Positions 56,084 to 64,000 of a stretch of 64,000 nt of DNA are shown here, in pieces. Position numbers and translations under genes: made by a program. Position 1 is the stretch's first letter. The number at the start of each line of letters is the position of its first letter. This stretch comes from Mycobacterium intracellulare ATCC 13950 (GTDB taxonomy: Bacteria; Actinomycetota; Actinomycetes; Mycobacteriales; Mycobacteriaceae). The stretch covers positions 2,852,001 through 2,916,000 of the forward strand of contig NC_016946.1 of NCBI RefSeq assembly GCF_000277125.1. Direction: 5' to 3'. The notes under the pieces are model-generated. The model was given only the letters and a program-made list of their open reading frames with translations, did not search any database and was not told where the DNA came from.

Positions 56084-56788
56084 ATGAGCGCCGACGAACA
56101 CGATCACGAGCGCACCGCAGCGCCCATGGTGGACGAGATCACCGACTTCGAAGTCCTCGAGATCGCGCTGCGCGAATTGTGCATCGAGAAGGGCCTTTTC
56201 ACCGCGGAGGAGCATCGACGCTTCACCGAGTTCGCCGAACAGATCGGCCCCACCCCCGCGGCGCACCTGGTGGCGCGGGCCTGGCTCGACCCCGACTACA
56301 AGGAGCTGGTCCGTTCGGACCCCCTCGCCGCGAGCAAGGAGGTGGGGGTCGACTGGCTGGAACCGACCGGCTTCGGGACGCCCAGCGACTTCACGGCTTT
56401 GCACGTCCTCGAGGACACCCCGACGCTGCACCACGTGATCGTCTGCACGCTGTGTTCGTGCTATCCGCGGCCGATTCTGGGCAACTCCCCCGAGTGGTAT
56501 CGGACGCCCAACTATCGCCGCCGCATCGTCCGCTGGCCACGCCAGGTGCTCGCGGAGTTCGGCCTGATCCTGCCGGAGGACGTCGAGATCCGGGTGGAGG
56601 ACTCCAACCAGAAGCACCGTTTCATGGTGCTGCCCGTCCGCCCCGACGGAACGCAGGGGTGGACCGAGGAGCAACTCGCCGAGATCGTCACGCGCGACTG
56701 CCTGATCGGTGTCGCGCTGCCCAAGCCGGGCGTGACGACCAACGCCGTCACCCGGACCCGCGCCGCCGTCCATCCCGCAGCGCCCTGA
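56084..56788 (+). CDS. thiocyanate-hydrolase gamma / nitrile-hydratase alpha-type cobalt subunit
   Basis: A protein of 234 residues from ATG 56084 (AAAGGA 6 bases upstream). The metal-binding motif is VCTLCSCYPRPILG with Cys121, Cys124 and Cys126; Thr after the first Cys marks the cobalt type, and Cys124/126 positions are oxidised in mature enzymes. Nitrile hydratases usually continue YPWP, whereas YPRPILG and SPEWYR here are what thiocyanate hydrolase gamma has. The histidine-rich start (EHDHER) also fits that subunit. The reaction would be thiocyanate to carbonyl sulfide and ammonia; a nitrile remains possible. Confidence 0.88.
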   Translation: MSADEHDHERTAAPMVDEITDFEVLEIALRELCIEKGLFTAEEHRRFTEFAEQIGPTPAAHLVARAWLDPDYKELVRSDPLAASKEVGVDWLEPTGFGTPSDFTALHVLEDTPTLHHVIVCTLCSCYPRPILGNSPEWYRTPNYRRRIVRWPRQVLAEFGLILPEDVEIRVEDSNQKHRFMVLPVRPDGTQGWTEEQLAEIVTRDCLIGVALPKPGVTTNAVTRTRAAVHPAAP

Positions 56789-56795
56789 GCTTCCG

Positions 56796-57167
56796 ATGAG
56801 CACCGCGCACACCCCACGTCCGATCGAGGACTCTACCGTCGCACCGCTGACGAAAATCGTTGCGCGCAACCAGGTCTGGAGTCGCATGGCGGCGAAGTAC
56901 GGGGTCGACAACCCGGTGCCGCCCTGGCAGACGAGTCTCGACGGCATTTGTGATGCGATCGACCAAAGTCATTGCGGCGCACGGCTCCTCGGCCTTGTCG
57001 AGCGGCGCGACGACGAGGACGCGCTGTCGGCGACCCTCTACGCCGACCTGCCCTACCCGGAGAACCGGCTGGTTGCCCTGGCCCACTCGCTCGTCGCGCG
57101 CGGCGTCATCGACGAATCCGAACTCGAGGCGAGGCTGGCCGCCGTGCGCGCCAGGCTGGAATCCTGA
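56796..57167 (+). CDS. nitrile-hydratase/thiocyanate-hydrolase activator (P15K-like)
   Basis: A protein of 123 residues from ATG 56796, 7 bases after the gamma subunit. It resembles the N-terminal domain of the beta subunit (PPWQTSLDGICDAIDQ, DLPYPENRLVALAHSLVARGVIDESEL) and is the size of the P15K/NHase-activator proteins that insert cobalt and promote cysteine oxidation in the catalytic subunit. No separate cobalt transporter is adjacent. It ends the three-gene operon. Confidence 0.85.
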   Translation: MSTAHTPRPIEDSTVAPLTKIVARNQVWSRMAAKYGVDNPVPPWQTSLDGICDAIDQSHCGARLLGLVERRDDEDALSATLYADLPYPENRLVALAHSLVARGVIDESELEARLAAVRARLES

Positions 57168-57491
57168 GCGACGTCATCGCAAATAGTGAGTTGCAGCACA
57201 ACAGCGCGTGTTTTTCGCTGCTGATGAGAGGCTTCGGTCGGCGATGCGCTACGCTGGCGGCAACGTTGGCTTCACAACACTGCATGCCAACACCGTCGTG
57301 GAACGCTTCCTCATCCCACTGGTGCCAGCGAAGAAGATCGCGCTTGACACCTCGATGACCGTGCATCGCGCACTAGCTGGTCTCGCGGCGATCGATTTTG
57401 CCACCCGGCAATCTCGCCACCTTCGTGCCGATGCCCGCGTGACCTCCTTGTCTCCGGCGCGGCACCACCGATGCCTGAAAGGCACCGAAAA
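57168..57491. other. intergenic region upstream of a DEAD-box helicase gene
   Basis: A 324-base stretch. A frame of 95 codons crosses it, but it has no ribosome site and its composition is unlike real genes here. The segment at 57175-57240 is AT-richer. Long leaders are common before helicase genes, and the promoter is probably here; no hairpin stands out. Confidence 0.45.
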
Positions 57492-58856
57492 GTGACTACC
57501 GACAAGACTTTCGCCGATCTCGGCGTGGGCAAACACATCGTCAGTGCGCTCGCAGCGCGCGGCATAACACACCCATTCCCGATTCAGGTGGAAACCCTGC
57601 CCGACACACTCGCCGGCCGAGATGTCCTCGGCCGCGGGAAAACCGGCAGCGGAAAGACCCTCGCATTCTCGATTCCCCTCGTCAGCCGCCTCTCCCGCGG
57701 AAACCGGCGCCCCGCACGGCCCTCGGGGTTGGTGCTCGCACCCACCCGCGAGCTCGCGACGCAGATCACCGCGACGCTCGAGCCGTTGGCGGCTGCGTGT
57801 GGCCTGAGGGTCACCACGATCTTCGGCGGCGTCTCGCAGACCCGTCAGGTGGCCGCGCTCAAATCCGGCGTCGACATCGTCGTCGCCTGCCCCGGCCGCC
57901 TCGAGGACCTGATGAAGCAGCGTCTGATCAGCCTCGACGCGATCGAGATCACCGTGATCGACGAGGCGGATCACATGGCCGATCTCGGTTTTCTGCCCGG
58001 CGTCACGCGGATCCTGGCCGCGACGCCGAATGGTGGCCAGCGCCTGTTGTTTTCGGCGACGCTGGACAACGGCGTCGACAAGCTCGTCACGCGGTTCCTC
58101 CGCGACGCGGTCTCGCACTCCGTCGACGAGGCCAACTCCCCGGTGTCCGAGATGACACATCACGTGTTCCACGTCGACAGTGCGCAGGCCAAAAAGGAAC
58201 TGGTACACCGGCTCGCCTCCGGCGCCGGACGCCGGATCCTGTTCATGCGCACCAAGCACCAAGCGCGAAAGCTCGCCAAGCAGCTCACCGAATCTGGCAT
58301 TCCCTCAGTCGACTTGCACGGCAACCTGTCTCAGCCGGCTCGGGAGCGCAACCTGGCGAGGTTCGCCGCGGGCAGCGCCCGGGTGCTGGTGGCGACCGAT
58401 ATCGCCGCGCGTGGCGTACACGTCGACGAGGTCGAGCTTGTCGTGCACATCGATCCGCCCAGCGAGCACAAGTCCTACCTGCACCGGTCCGGGCGCACCG
58501 CGCGGGCCGGGAGCGCCGGTGACGTCGTCACGGTGGTGCTGCCCGAGCAGCGCCAAGATACCCGGGAGTTGCTGCGCAAGGCCGGCATCAAAGTCGCCCC
58601 CCAGCAGGTGACCGCGATGTCGGAGGCGGTGCAGGCGCTCGTGGGTGAGGTTGCGCCCTATCAGGCCCCGGTGCCCGCCAATGTTCCCGCGCGCCAGCAT
58701 CGGCAGAACGCCGGCGGTAACCGGCGTCGGCGGACCAACACCCGGTCACCCAAGACCAGTTCCCCCGCCGAAGCGGCGACATCGCACCACGGCGCCACCG
58801 CGACGCGTCGGCTGGATCGTCGCCGTTCGAGCCGCCCACAAGGAAGCACCAGATAG
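57492..58856 (+). CDS. DEAD-box RNA helicase
   Basis: A protein of 454 residues from GTG 57492 (GAAAGG 9 bases upstream; an in-frame ATG at 57471 lacks a ribosome site). Helicase motifs in order: Q-motif region FPIQVETLP, Walker A KTGSGKT with Lys55, PTRELATQ, DEAD in VIDEADHM, SAT in LFSATLDN, ATDIAARGVHVDEV and HRSGRTARAG. The C-terminal 80 residues are basic and low-complexity (RRRRTNTR, RRLDRRRSSR) and probably bind RNA. It unwinds short RNA duplexes, as in ribosome assembly or RNA decay. Motif I begins GRGKTGSG where AxTGSG is usual. Confidence 0.94.
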   Translation: MTTDKTFADLGVGKHIVSALAARGITHPFPIQVETLPDTLAGRDVLGRGKTGSGKTLAFSIPLVSRLSRGNRRPARPSGLVLAPTRELATQITATLEPLAAACGLRVTTIFGGVSQTRQVAALKSGVDIVVACPGRLEDLMKQRLISLDAIEITVIDEADHMADLGFLPGVTRILAATPNGGQRLLFSATLDNGVDKLVTRFLRDAVSHSVDEANSPVSEMTHHVFHVDSAQAKKELVHRLASGAGRRILFMRTKHQARKLAKQLTESGIPSVDLHGNLSQPARERNLARFAAGSARVLVATDIAARGVHVDEVELVVHIDPPSEHKSYLHRSGRTARAGSAGDVVTVVLPEQRQDTRELLRKAGIKVAPQQVTAMSEAVQALVGEVAPYQAPVPANVPARQHRQNAGGNRRRRTNTRSPKTSSPAEAATSHHGATATRRLDRRRSSRPQGSTR

Positions 58857-58873
58857 TCGAGGTCCGGAACGGG

Positions 58874-59419
58874 TCAGCGGCGCGCCAGCAGCCAGGCCTG
58901 GCCCGCTCCCTCGCCGGCGGCGATCGGGGTCAGTTCGGCGAACGCGGCGGTGAGCTCGCCGGGCGCCGCGCGAAACGGCCCCGCGGACGCCCCCACCTCG
59001 CTGAGCGCGGCGATCGCCAGCAGCCCGCCGGGCGCCAGGCGTTCGATGATCGCACGGTCGAGACGGCGGTCGCGGAACTTGCAGCAGAGGATGACATCGG
59101 CGGGCGCGCCCGCCGGCAGACCGTTGTCGAGATCGACGACGTCGAAGCGACAGCGGTCGGCCACCGCGGCACGCCGGGCCAACTCCCGCGCGTGGGCGAC
59201 CGCCACCGCGGAGATGTCCAGCCCCAGCACGTGCAGGCCACGCAACGCCAGCCAGACCGAGCCGGTTCCCTGCCCGCAGGCCAGGTCGAGCGCCGTGCCG
59301 GCGGTGGGAAACTCCCGCGCGTGGCCCGCGAAAACACCGGGCGGCCCAACCGAATCCAGCGACGGCGGCGCCTTCGCGGCGTACCGTTCGTCCCAGCGTT
59401 GCCGGTCCGATTCGCCCAT
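58874..59419 (-). CDS. class I SAM-dependent methyltransferase
   Basis: A protein of 181 residues from ATG 59419 (GTG 59428 would add three). It has motif I DLACGQGTGSVWLA (about 45-58), VLGLDISAVAVAHAREL, and DLDNGLPAG further on, the pattern of small thiopurine/tellurite-type methyltransferases. The substrate is unknown. It converges on the helicase gene (17 bases between stops) and is divergent from the TetR gene. No ribosome site precedes the start, and a -10-like TAGAGT lies 7 bases upstream, so the mRNA is probably leaderless. Confidence 0.88.
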   Translation of the reverse strand: MGESDRQRWDERYAAKAPPSLDSVGPPGVFAGHAREFPTAGTALDLACGQGTGSVWLALRGLHVLGLDISAVAVAHARELARRAAVADRCRFDVVDLDNGLPAGAPADVILCCKFRDRRLDRAIIERLAPGGLLAIAALSEVGASAGPFRAAPGELTAAFAELTPIAAGEGAGQAWLLARR

Positions 59420-59426
59420 ACGCGAC

Positions 59427-59432
59427 ACTCTA
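59427..59432 (-). promoter_or_regulatory. candidate -10 element (methyltransferase, leaderless)
   Basis: Read on the minus strand, TAGAGT matches TANNNT and is 7 bases before ATG 59419, with no ribosome site in between. Confidence 0.5.
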
Positions 59433-59526
59433 GGACCCGGCGTCTTCTGGACAGTTGTCTGCTAGCGGCATCGCGCGGTGGAGACGACCGCGATGAACGG
59501 AAGTTGTTGGTGGCGCGGCGCCTTCC

Positions 59527-59532
59527 TAGACT
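59527..59532 (+). promoter_or_regulatory. candidate -10 element (TetR gene, leaderless)
   Basis: TAGACT matches TANNNT and ends 6 bases before GTG 59539; there is no ribosome site, which suggests a leaderless mRNA. Confidence 0.45.
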
Positions 59533-59538
59533 GGACGG

Positions 59539-60141
59539 GTGTCCAACGAGGCGTCGTTCCAGGCCGTTGCCGCTAAAACCGCCGCCGGGGCGGCCCGCAG
59601 GTCGGATCGCCGGCCGGGCCAGACGATTCGCAAAGTCCTCGATGCCGGGCTGGAGGAGCTGCGGGAAACGTCGTACGCGAACCTGACGATGCGGGCCGTG
59701 GCGACTCGTGCCGGGGTGTCCCCGGCCAGCGCCTACACCTACTTCCCGTCGAAAAGCGCGCTGGTCGCGGCAGTGTACCTGCGCTTCCTGCGCGACCTGC
59801 CGCTGCACACCGACGTCAACGAGACGACCAAGACCCGGGTCAGCGCAACCCTGCGGGACATGGCGGTGGTGGTCGCCGACGAGCCGGAGCTGACCGCCGC
59901 GTGCGGCGCGGCCCTGATGGCCGACGATCCGGCGGTCACGCCGCTGCGCGAACAGATCGGCGAGGAGGTGTCCAGGCGCATCGGCGCCGCGTTGGGGCCG
60001 GGTTGGCCGCGTGCGGTGAAGTCCACGCTGCAGATGACCTTCTCCGGTGCGCTGATGACGGCCCGGTTCATCAGTTTCGCCGAGATCGCCGGCCAACTCG
60101 ACGAGGCCGTCAACCTCATCCTGGGCGCCTCGGTGGCGTGA
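59539..60141 (+). CDS. TetR-family transcriptional regulator
   Basis: A protein of 200 residues from GTG 59539. The N-terminal helix-turn-helix is clear (LTMRAVATRAGVSPASAYTYFPSK, about 46-70). The C-terminal ligand domain has no recognisable specificity. It is divergent from the methyltransferase gene and converges on the amidohydrolase gene (43 bases). It may repress itself and the methyltransferase from the shared 119-base spacer. Confidence 0.92.
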   Translation: MSNEASFQAVAAKTAAGAARRSDRRPGQTIRKVLDAGLEELRETSYANLTMRAVATRAGVSPASAYTYFPSKSALVAAVYLRFLRDLPLHTDVNETTKTRVSATLRDMAVVVADEPELTAACGAALMADDPAVTPLREQIGEEVSRRIGAALGPGWPRAVKSTLQMTFSGALMTARFISFAEIAGQLDEAVNLILGASVA

Positions 60142-60184
60142 AGACCCCTGCGGCCCAGGCGTATTCGCTCGGCGCGCCGCCTAC

Positions 60185-61948
60185 CTACCCGGTGGCGGCG
60201 AGGTTTCGGGAGGGGCTGCCCGCCCGCAGGAACCGACCGAATCGTTCCTTGCCCAGCGCCGGCGTGGCCTTGCCGGCGGCGAACGCGAGTTTCCCGGACA
60301 CCAGCACGGCCGTGACCGTCTCGTCGTTGCGGTTGACCATCCGCGACAGCCCGCCGTAGGACTCGACCGGATGCTCGGCGTAGCGGTCGAGGGACTCGTC
60401 GAGCTTGTCGGGGTCGATGACGACGATGTCGGCGCGGTCGCCCTCGCGCAGCGTCCCGGCGTCGATGCCGTACCACTCCCCGAGCTCGCCGGTCAGCCGG
60501 TGCACGGCGCGCTCCATCGAGATGAACGGCCTGCCGGACTTTTCGGCGTCGCGCGCGTGCCGCAGCAGCCGCAGTCCGGAGTTGTAGAACGCCATGTTGC
60601 GCAGATGCGCGCCCGCGTCGGAGAACCCCATCTGGATGGTCGGGCTCTGGGCCATCTTCTTGAGGACTTCGGGTCGGTGGTTGGAGATCGTGGTGCGCCA
60701 GCGCAGCTTTTCGCCGTGTTCGACGACCAAGTCGAGAAAGGCGTCGACCGGGTGCACGCCGCCACGCTCCACGCCGACCTGCCCGAATGATTTGCCGATG
60801 ACTGACTCGTCTGGGCAGGCCACGATTTCGGCATCGAAGAAGTCGCGGTGCCAGACCCGGGGCCCGTATTTGCTGTCGTAGTCCTTGCGGAACCTGCGCC
60901 GATACTCCTCGTCACGCATGAGCTGATTGCGTTCGATCTCGGTCTGCAGGTGCAGCGCCGCGGCGCCGGAGCCGAACTCCTCGAACACCACCAACGAAAT
61001 CCCGTCGGCGTAGACCTCGAACGGCACCGGCAGATGCTGCCAGCGGAAGTCGCCGCCGAGGGCGTTGACGACGCGGGCGAGGCGGTCCATGACGTGAATG
61101 ACGAACGGGATGGCCTTGATGTCGGCCGCCGACAACAGGCTGGTCTTCAGGCGGGGCCGGCGGATCCCGAGCGACGTCAGCAGCTGCGAGACCACCGACA
61201 GCGGGTTATTGATGTCGGGGCCGGACTGCAGGATCTTGTCGCGCCGCCGCAGGATCGCGTTCAGGCGGCGCAGTTCGCGCGGGGACGCGTACGTCGACGG
61301 CAGCGTGCGCGATCTGCAGACCTCGCCGTCGAGCTTGTCGAACAGCAGCTGCTGCGAAGACATCCCGACGAACCCCTCATCGAGCGCGTCGTTCAGCATC
61401 GATTCCATGCGGGCGAGTTCCGCGGCGGACGGCCGCACGTCCTTGCGCGTCGCCCGATCCAGGCCCATCGTCGCGGCGCGCAGATCGGAGTGCCCGATGA
61501 AGGCCGCGAGGTTCGGACCGAGGTTGAGGCGTTCGAGTTCGGCCACGTATTCGGTGGGATTGGTCCACGAGCGCGCCGCGTCGAGGTGCTCGATGACATA
61601 GCGCCGGGGAATCGCTTCGACCCGGCCGAAGATGTCACCGGCATCGACGCTGTCCAGGTAAACGGTGGACAGCGAACACGATCCCAGCATCACGGTCGTC
61701 ACGCCGTGCCGCAGCGATTCGGAAAGCTCTGGCGCACAAAGGATTTCGACGTCATAGTGAGTGTGGATGTCGATGATGCCAGGGATCACCCACTGGCCCG
61801 TCGCGTCGATGACGTCGGCGCCGGCCGTGTCGAGCCCCTTGGCGATGGCAACGACGCGGCCGTCACGCACACCGATGTCCCGCACCGCCGAGGGTCCTCC
61901 AGTCCCGTCGAACCAGCGCCCGTTGGTGATCACGGTGTCGTACTGCAT
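60185..61948 (-). CDS. amidohydrolase, N-acyl-D-amino-acid deacylase type
   Basis: A protein of 587 residues from ATG 61948, with GGGAGG upstream. It belongs to the D-aminoacylase branch of the amidohydrolase superfamily: start YDTVITNGRWFDGTG, metal-binding HTH at residues 62-64 (DIHTHYD), and SDAGAHLRNM near residue 450 supplying the metal-binding Asp, and VSGKLAF near the end. Family members hydrolyse N-acyl-D-amino acids, hydantoins or related amides; several mycobacterial versions are of unknown substrate. It faces the TetR gene at 62132 across a 183-base divergent spacer. Confidence 0.9.
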   Translation of the reverse strand: MQYDTVITNGRWFDGTGGPSAVRDIGVRDGRVVAIAKGLDTAGADVIDATGQWVIPGIIDIHTHYDVEILCAPELSESLRHGVTTVMLGSCSLSTVYLDSVDAGDIFGRVEAIPRRYVIEHLDAARSWTNPTEYVAELERLNLGPNLAAFIGHSDLRAATMGLDRATRKDVRPSAAELARMESMLNDALDEGFVGMSSQQLLFDKLDGEVCRSRTLPSTYASPRELRRLNAILRRRDKILQSGPDINNPLSVVSQLLTSLGIRRPRLKTSLLSAADIKAIPFVIHVMDRLARVVNALGGDFRWQHLPVPFEVYADGISLVVFEEFGSGAAALHLQTEIERNQLMRDEEYRRRFRKDYDSKYGPRVWHRDFFDAEIVACPDESVIGKSFGQVGVERGGVHPVDAFLDLVVEHGEKLRWRTTISNHRPEVLKKMAQSPTIQMGFSDAGAHLRNMAFYNSGLRLLRHARDAEKSGRPFISMERAVHRLTGELGEWYGIDAGTLREGDRADIVVIDPDKLDESLDRYAEHPVESYGGLSRMVNRNDETVTAVLVSGKLAFAAGKATPALGKERFGRFLRAGSPSRNLAATG

Positions 61949-62131
61949 CGGTCGGCCTCCCTCTGCCAGGCGCCCTGCCTGCTGGATCCGCAGTGATCAT
62001 ACATACCGGGCATAGTGTCTGGCCTCGTTATCGGCGCGCCACCCGCCGATTAGCCAGCAACGACAGTGTGGCGGCGGACGCTATGATCCAGCTGTGGGGA
62101 TCACCGCCTACCGGTTTGCCGTTCGGTAATC

Positions 62132-62803
62132 ATGCGCAGCCACGGTTGGGCAGGAAATACGCCGGCTTCCGACGCGGAGGCGATCGAGCGCATCCTCGAC
62201 GCCGCCGACAAGATCATCGACGAACGCGGTTCAGCGCTGCGGATCGCCGATGTCGCCCGGGCGCTGGGCGTCACCCGCCAGACCGTCTACCGATACTTCC
62301 CCGGAACCCAGGCGCTGTTGGTGGCGTCCGCGATGCGTTCGGCCGACGGCTTCCTCGATCGCATGGCGGCCCACCTCGACGGCGTCACCGACCCCGTCGT
62401 GGCCATCACCGAGGGAATGGCTTTCGCCATCGAGGAGCTGGCCTCGGACAATCAGGTCGAATTCGTCCTCAACCAGCGCCATCGCGGTGGCCAGAAGGTC
62501 TCGATCATCTCCGATACCGCGTTGGCATTCGGTCGGTCGATGCTGCATCGCTACGATATCGATTGGGAGCATTACGGTTTCGACGAGGCGGGCCTGGACG
62601 AGCTGAACGAGTTCTCGCTGCGGGTCCTGCATTCCTTTCTCGCCGACCCGGGCAGGCCGCCCCGCAGCGGCGCCGATCTGCGGCGCTATCTCACCCGCTG
62701 GATCGGGCCGGCGATCGCCTACCCGCAGCTGGTCCGCACGATGGATGCGCTGGGCACCGCCGAGCCGCCGCGAACGCGCCGGCGCTCGTCGAAGGCGTCC
62801 TGA
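62132..62803 (+). CDS. TetR-family transcriptional regulator
   Basis: A protein of 223 residues from ATG 62132. The DNA-binding helix-turn-helix is LRIADVARALGVTRQTVYRYFPG (about 36-58). The C-terminal domain (about 75-205) has the multi-helix form of actinobacterial TetR ligand domains. It is divergent from the amidohydrolase gene, which it may control. No operator palindrome was clear in the spacer. Confidence 0.92.
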   Translation: MRSHGWAGNTPASDAEAIERILDAADKIIDERGSALRIADVARALGVTRQTVYRYFPGTQALLVASAMRSADGFLDRMAAHLDGVTDPVVAITEGMAFAIEELASDNQVEFVLNQRHRGGQKVSIISDTALAFGRSMLHRYDIDWEHYGFDEAGLDELNEFSLRVLHSFLADPGRPPRSGADLRRYLTRWIGPAIAYPQLVRTMDALGTAEPPRTRRRSSKAS

Positions 62804-62968
62804 CCGGGACGGTCGAAGTCGGCCGCGTACCGGACCCGCCGGGGCACCGGCGGTACGGTGACCATACGTTTCCATCGATATGTCCGGCCGGCCGGCCGGT
62901 TGATCTGGTCGTGGAGTTCGGCGATCCTCGACGAGTCGACGTCGCGACAACCCGATCAAGGAGCCGCA

Positions 62969-63428
62969 ATGGTGGGCTTGGGACAAATCGCACTCGATAG
63001 CGCGCCTGTGTTCGGCGGCGTGATGCTCGCGGTCGCGGCCGGGCAGTTCAAGGGTCCCGACTATCGGGGAATGATCAAACAGGACATGGACCTGCTGGAC
63101 CGATTACCCCCGGACGCCACCGACCGGCGTGCCGATCTGCAGCGGACCATCGACGCCCGCATCGACGACATGGTCGAGGCCGCCGACCGCAGCCGCGCGT
63201 TGCGCCGGGCCGCACTGTCCTACCAGGGCAACTGGCGAGACGGTGCTGCTGCTCTGCGCGGTGTTGTTCACCATCGTCTGGTGGAACGTGAGCCATGCCA
63301 GAAGCAGCTGGCTGCCCATGTTCATTCTGTTGATCGTCCTGTCGGTGGTCGCCGCCGCCTACGCGTTCCGCGGGGTGCTGCGTGCGGCGAGTGCGTTCGT
63401 CCGTAAACGACGCGGCCGGCCGGATTAG
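62969..63428 (+). pseudogene. small membrane protein gene with a frameshift
   Basis: The gene starts at ATG 62969 (AAGGAG 5 bases upstream) and reads about 90 codons (MVGLGQIALDSAPVFGG ... YQGNWRD) to near 63238. After that, sensible coding continues in the +1 frame: VLLLCAVLFTIVWWNVSHA, a second membrane helix, then RRGRPD and a stop at 63428. Joined, the product would be about 150 residues: a helical soluble N-terminal part and two transmembrane helices at the C-terminus. In the starting frame the translation runs into an arginine-rich nonsense tail ending at 63406. It is either a disrupted gene or a sequencing error. The function of the intact family is unknown. Confidence 0.72.
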
Positions 63429-63466
63429 GCGGCAGGCGGCGGCTTTTCGTCGCTGGGTGCCGCCGC

Positions 63467-64000
63467 TCATCGCGCCTTCGTCGCCGCGCCGACCATCGTG
63501 TGCACCTCTGCCACCGACCACGGTCCGGACTCATGGTGATCGCGATAACCGAGCACGCGCGGCGTCTGGCGGTCGAAGCTGCCGACGAAACCGCCTGCGG
63601 CGACGAGGATCTGGCCCGTCACCTCACGCGCCAAGTCGCTGGCGAGATAGGCGTAGAGCGGGGCGGCGAACTCGGGCGGGGCGCTGTCGAGCGAGGCCCG
63701 CATGGTCATCTCGTCGAGCAGCCCGCGGCGGTGCAGATCTTCGATATGTCTTTCGTATTCGAGCCCCGTGGACAGCCGTGTGCGGGCGCCGGGACACACC
63801 ACGTTGGCCCGCACGCCGTGGGGCTTCAGTTCGGCGGCGATGGCCATCGTCAGGGAGTTGACGGCGCCTTTACCCGCGGGGTAGCCGGTCCCGCCATAGT
63901 CGCCCAGAAAGGCCACCGAACTGGTGTTGATGATGGCGCCGTGCCCCTGCGCGGCCATGACCGGGGCGGCGACCCGGCACGTGTGAAACGCCGTGCCCAG
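63467..64000 (-). CDS. short-chain dehydrogenase/reductase (N-terminus outside window)
   Basis: The 3' 178 codons of an SDR gene reading in from the right edge. Visible are the catalytic Ser in INTSSVAFLG and the Y-x3-K pair in GYPAGKGAVNS, then the GVRANVVCPGARTRL segment and a conserved VTGQILVAAGGFVGSF near the end. The C-terminal extension (DRQTPRVLGYRDHH ...) is about 40 residues. Rossmann motif and start lie beyond the window. Substrate unknown. Confidence 0.9.
   Translation of the reverse strand: MGTAFHTCRVAAPVMAAQGHGAIINTSSVAFLGDYGGTGYPAGKGAVNSLTMAIAAELKPHGVRANVVCPGARTRLSTGLEYERHIEDLHRRGLLDEMTMRASLDSAPPEFAAPLYAYLASDLAREVTGQILVAAGGFVGSFDRQTPRVLGYRDHHESGPWSVAEVHTMVGAATKAR

Noticed and set aside
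57208-57495. 95-codon frame before the helicase gene
   Set aside because: No ribosome site, no family resemblance, and it runs into the helicase start in another frame.
63230-63245. Programmed ribosomal frameshift in the small membrane-protein gene
   Set aside because: No slippery heptamer or downstream hairpin was seen; a plain indel is simpler.

Overview
The window comes from a slow-growing, high-GC mycobacterium, most likely of the Mycobacterium avium complex. The evidence is a complete ESX-5 (type VII secretion) locus, which only slow growers carry, a dense set of PPE genes, leaderless TANNNT-type promoters, and GC-rich codon use throughout. No rRNA, tRNA, CRISPR array, insertion sequence or integrase was seen.

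Left part (1-32075, nearly all on the minus strand): the ESX-5 island, read right to left. It begins with eccB5-eccC5 (4-base overlap), then the convergent cyp143 and its divergent ferredoxin. Next comes a PPE/PE block: PPE, a 5'-truncated PE, PPE, PPE, PPE, one intact PE, then esxM and esxN, closed by a perfect 14-bp hairpin. The core genes espG5, eccD5, mycP5, eccE5 and eccA5 follow. Beyond eccA5 lie a structured 0.55-kb spacer, a candidate 43-codon gene coupled to a PPE, four more PPE genes arranged as two copies of a two-gene module, and a pair of secreted DUF732 proteins. The nine PPE genes (one cut by the window edge) all carry an SVP motif. EspG5 is expected to chaperone PE/PPE pairs to the EccB5-EccC5-EccD5-EccE5 channel. 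EccA5 (AAA+ ATPase) and MycP5 (protease) complete the machine. The PPE-PE'-PPE block has been duplicated, and two of its 3' ends are almost identical, which points to gene conversion.

Middle part (32490-43903): malQ, an F420-type oxidoreductase, a SnoaL-like protein, a fused cytochrome-b/sulfite-oxidase-like membrane enzyme, small and lipid-binding-type hypotheticals, a DUF4407 membrane protein, an AraC regulator followed by a SAM methyltransferase, and a short ANTAR protein. A 12-bp tandem repeat lies between the last two units.

Right part (44095-64000): accessory catabolism. A divergent CoA-transferase and a tightly packed plus-strand operon (mycofactocin-type SDR, 2-oxoacid dehydrogenase E1 alpha and beta, a stand-alone lipoyl carrier, a crotonase, an acyl-CoA synthetase, a Rieske oxygenase and a KstD-like flavoprotein) look like a pathway for a cyclic or aromatic carboxylic acid whose substrate cannot be read from sequence. 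A second, paralogous crotonase faces it. Next is a three-gene cobalt-enzyme operon that resembles thiocyanate hydrolase more than nitrile hydratase: a beta-alpha fusion, gamma, and a P15K-like maturation protein. The window ends with a DEAD-box helicase, a methyltransferase divergent from a TetR gene, a D-aminoacylase-type amidohydrolase, another TetR, a frameshifted membrane-protein gene and a cut SDR gene.
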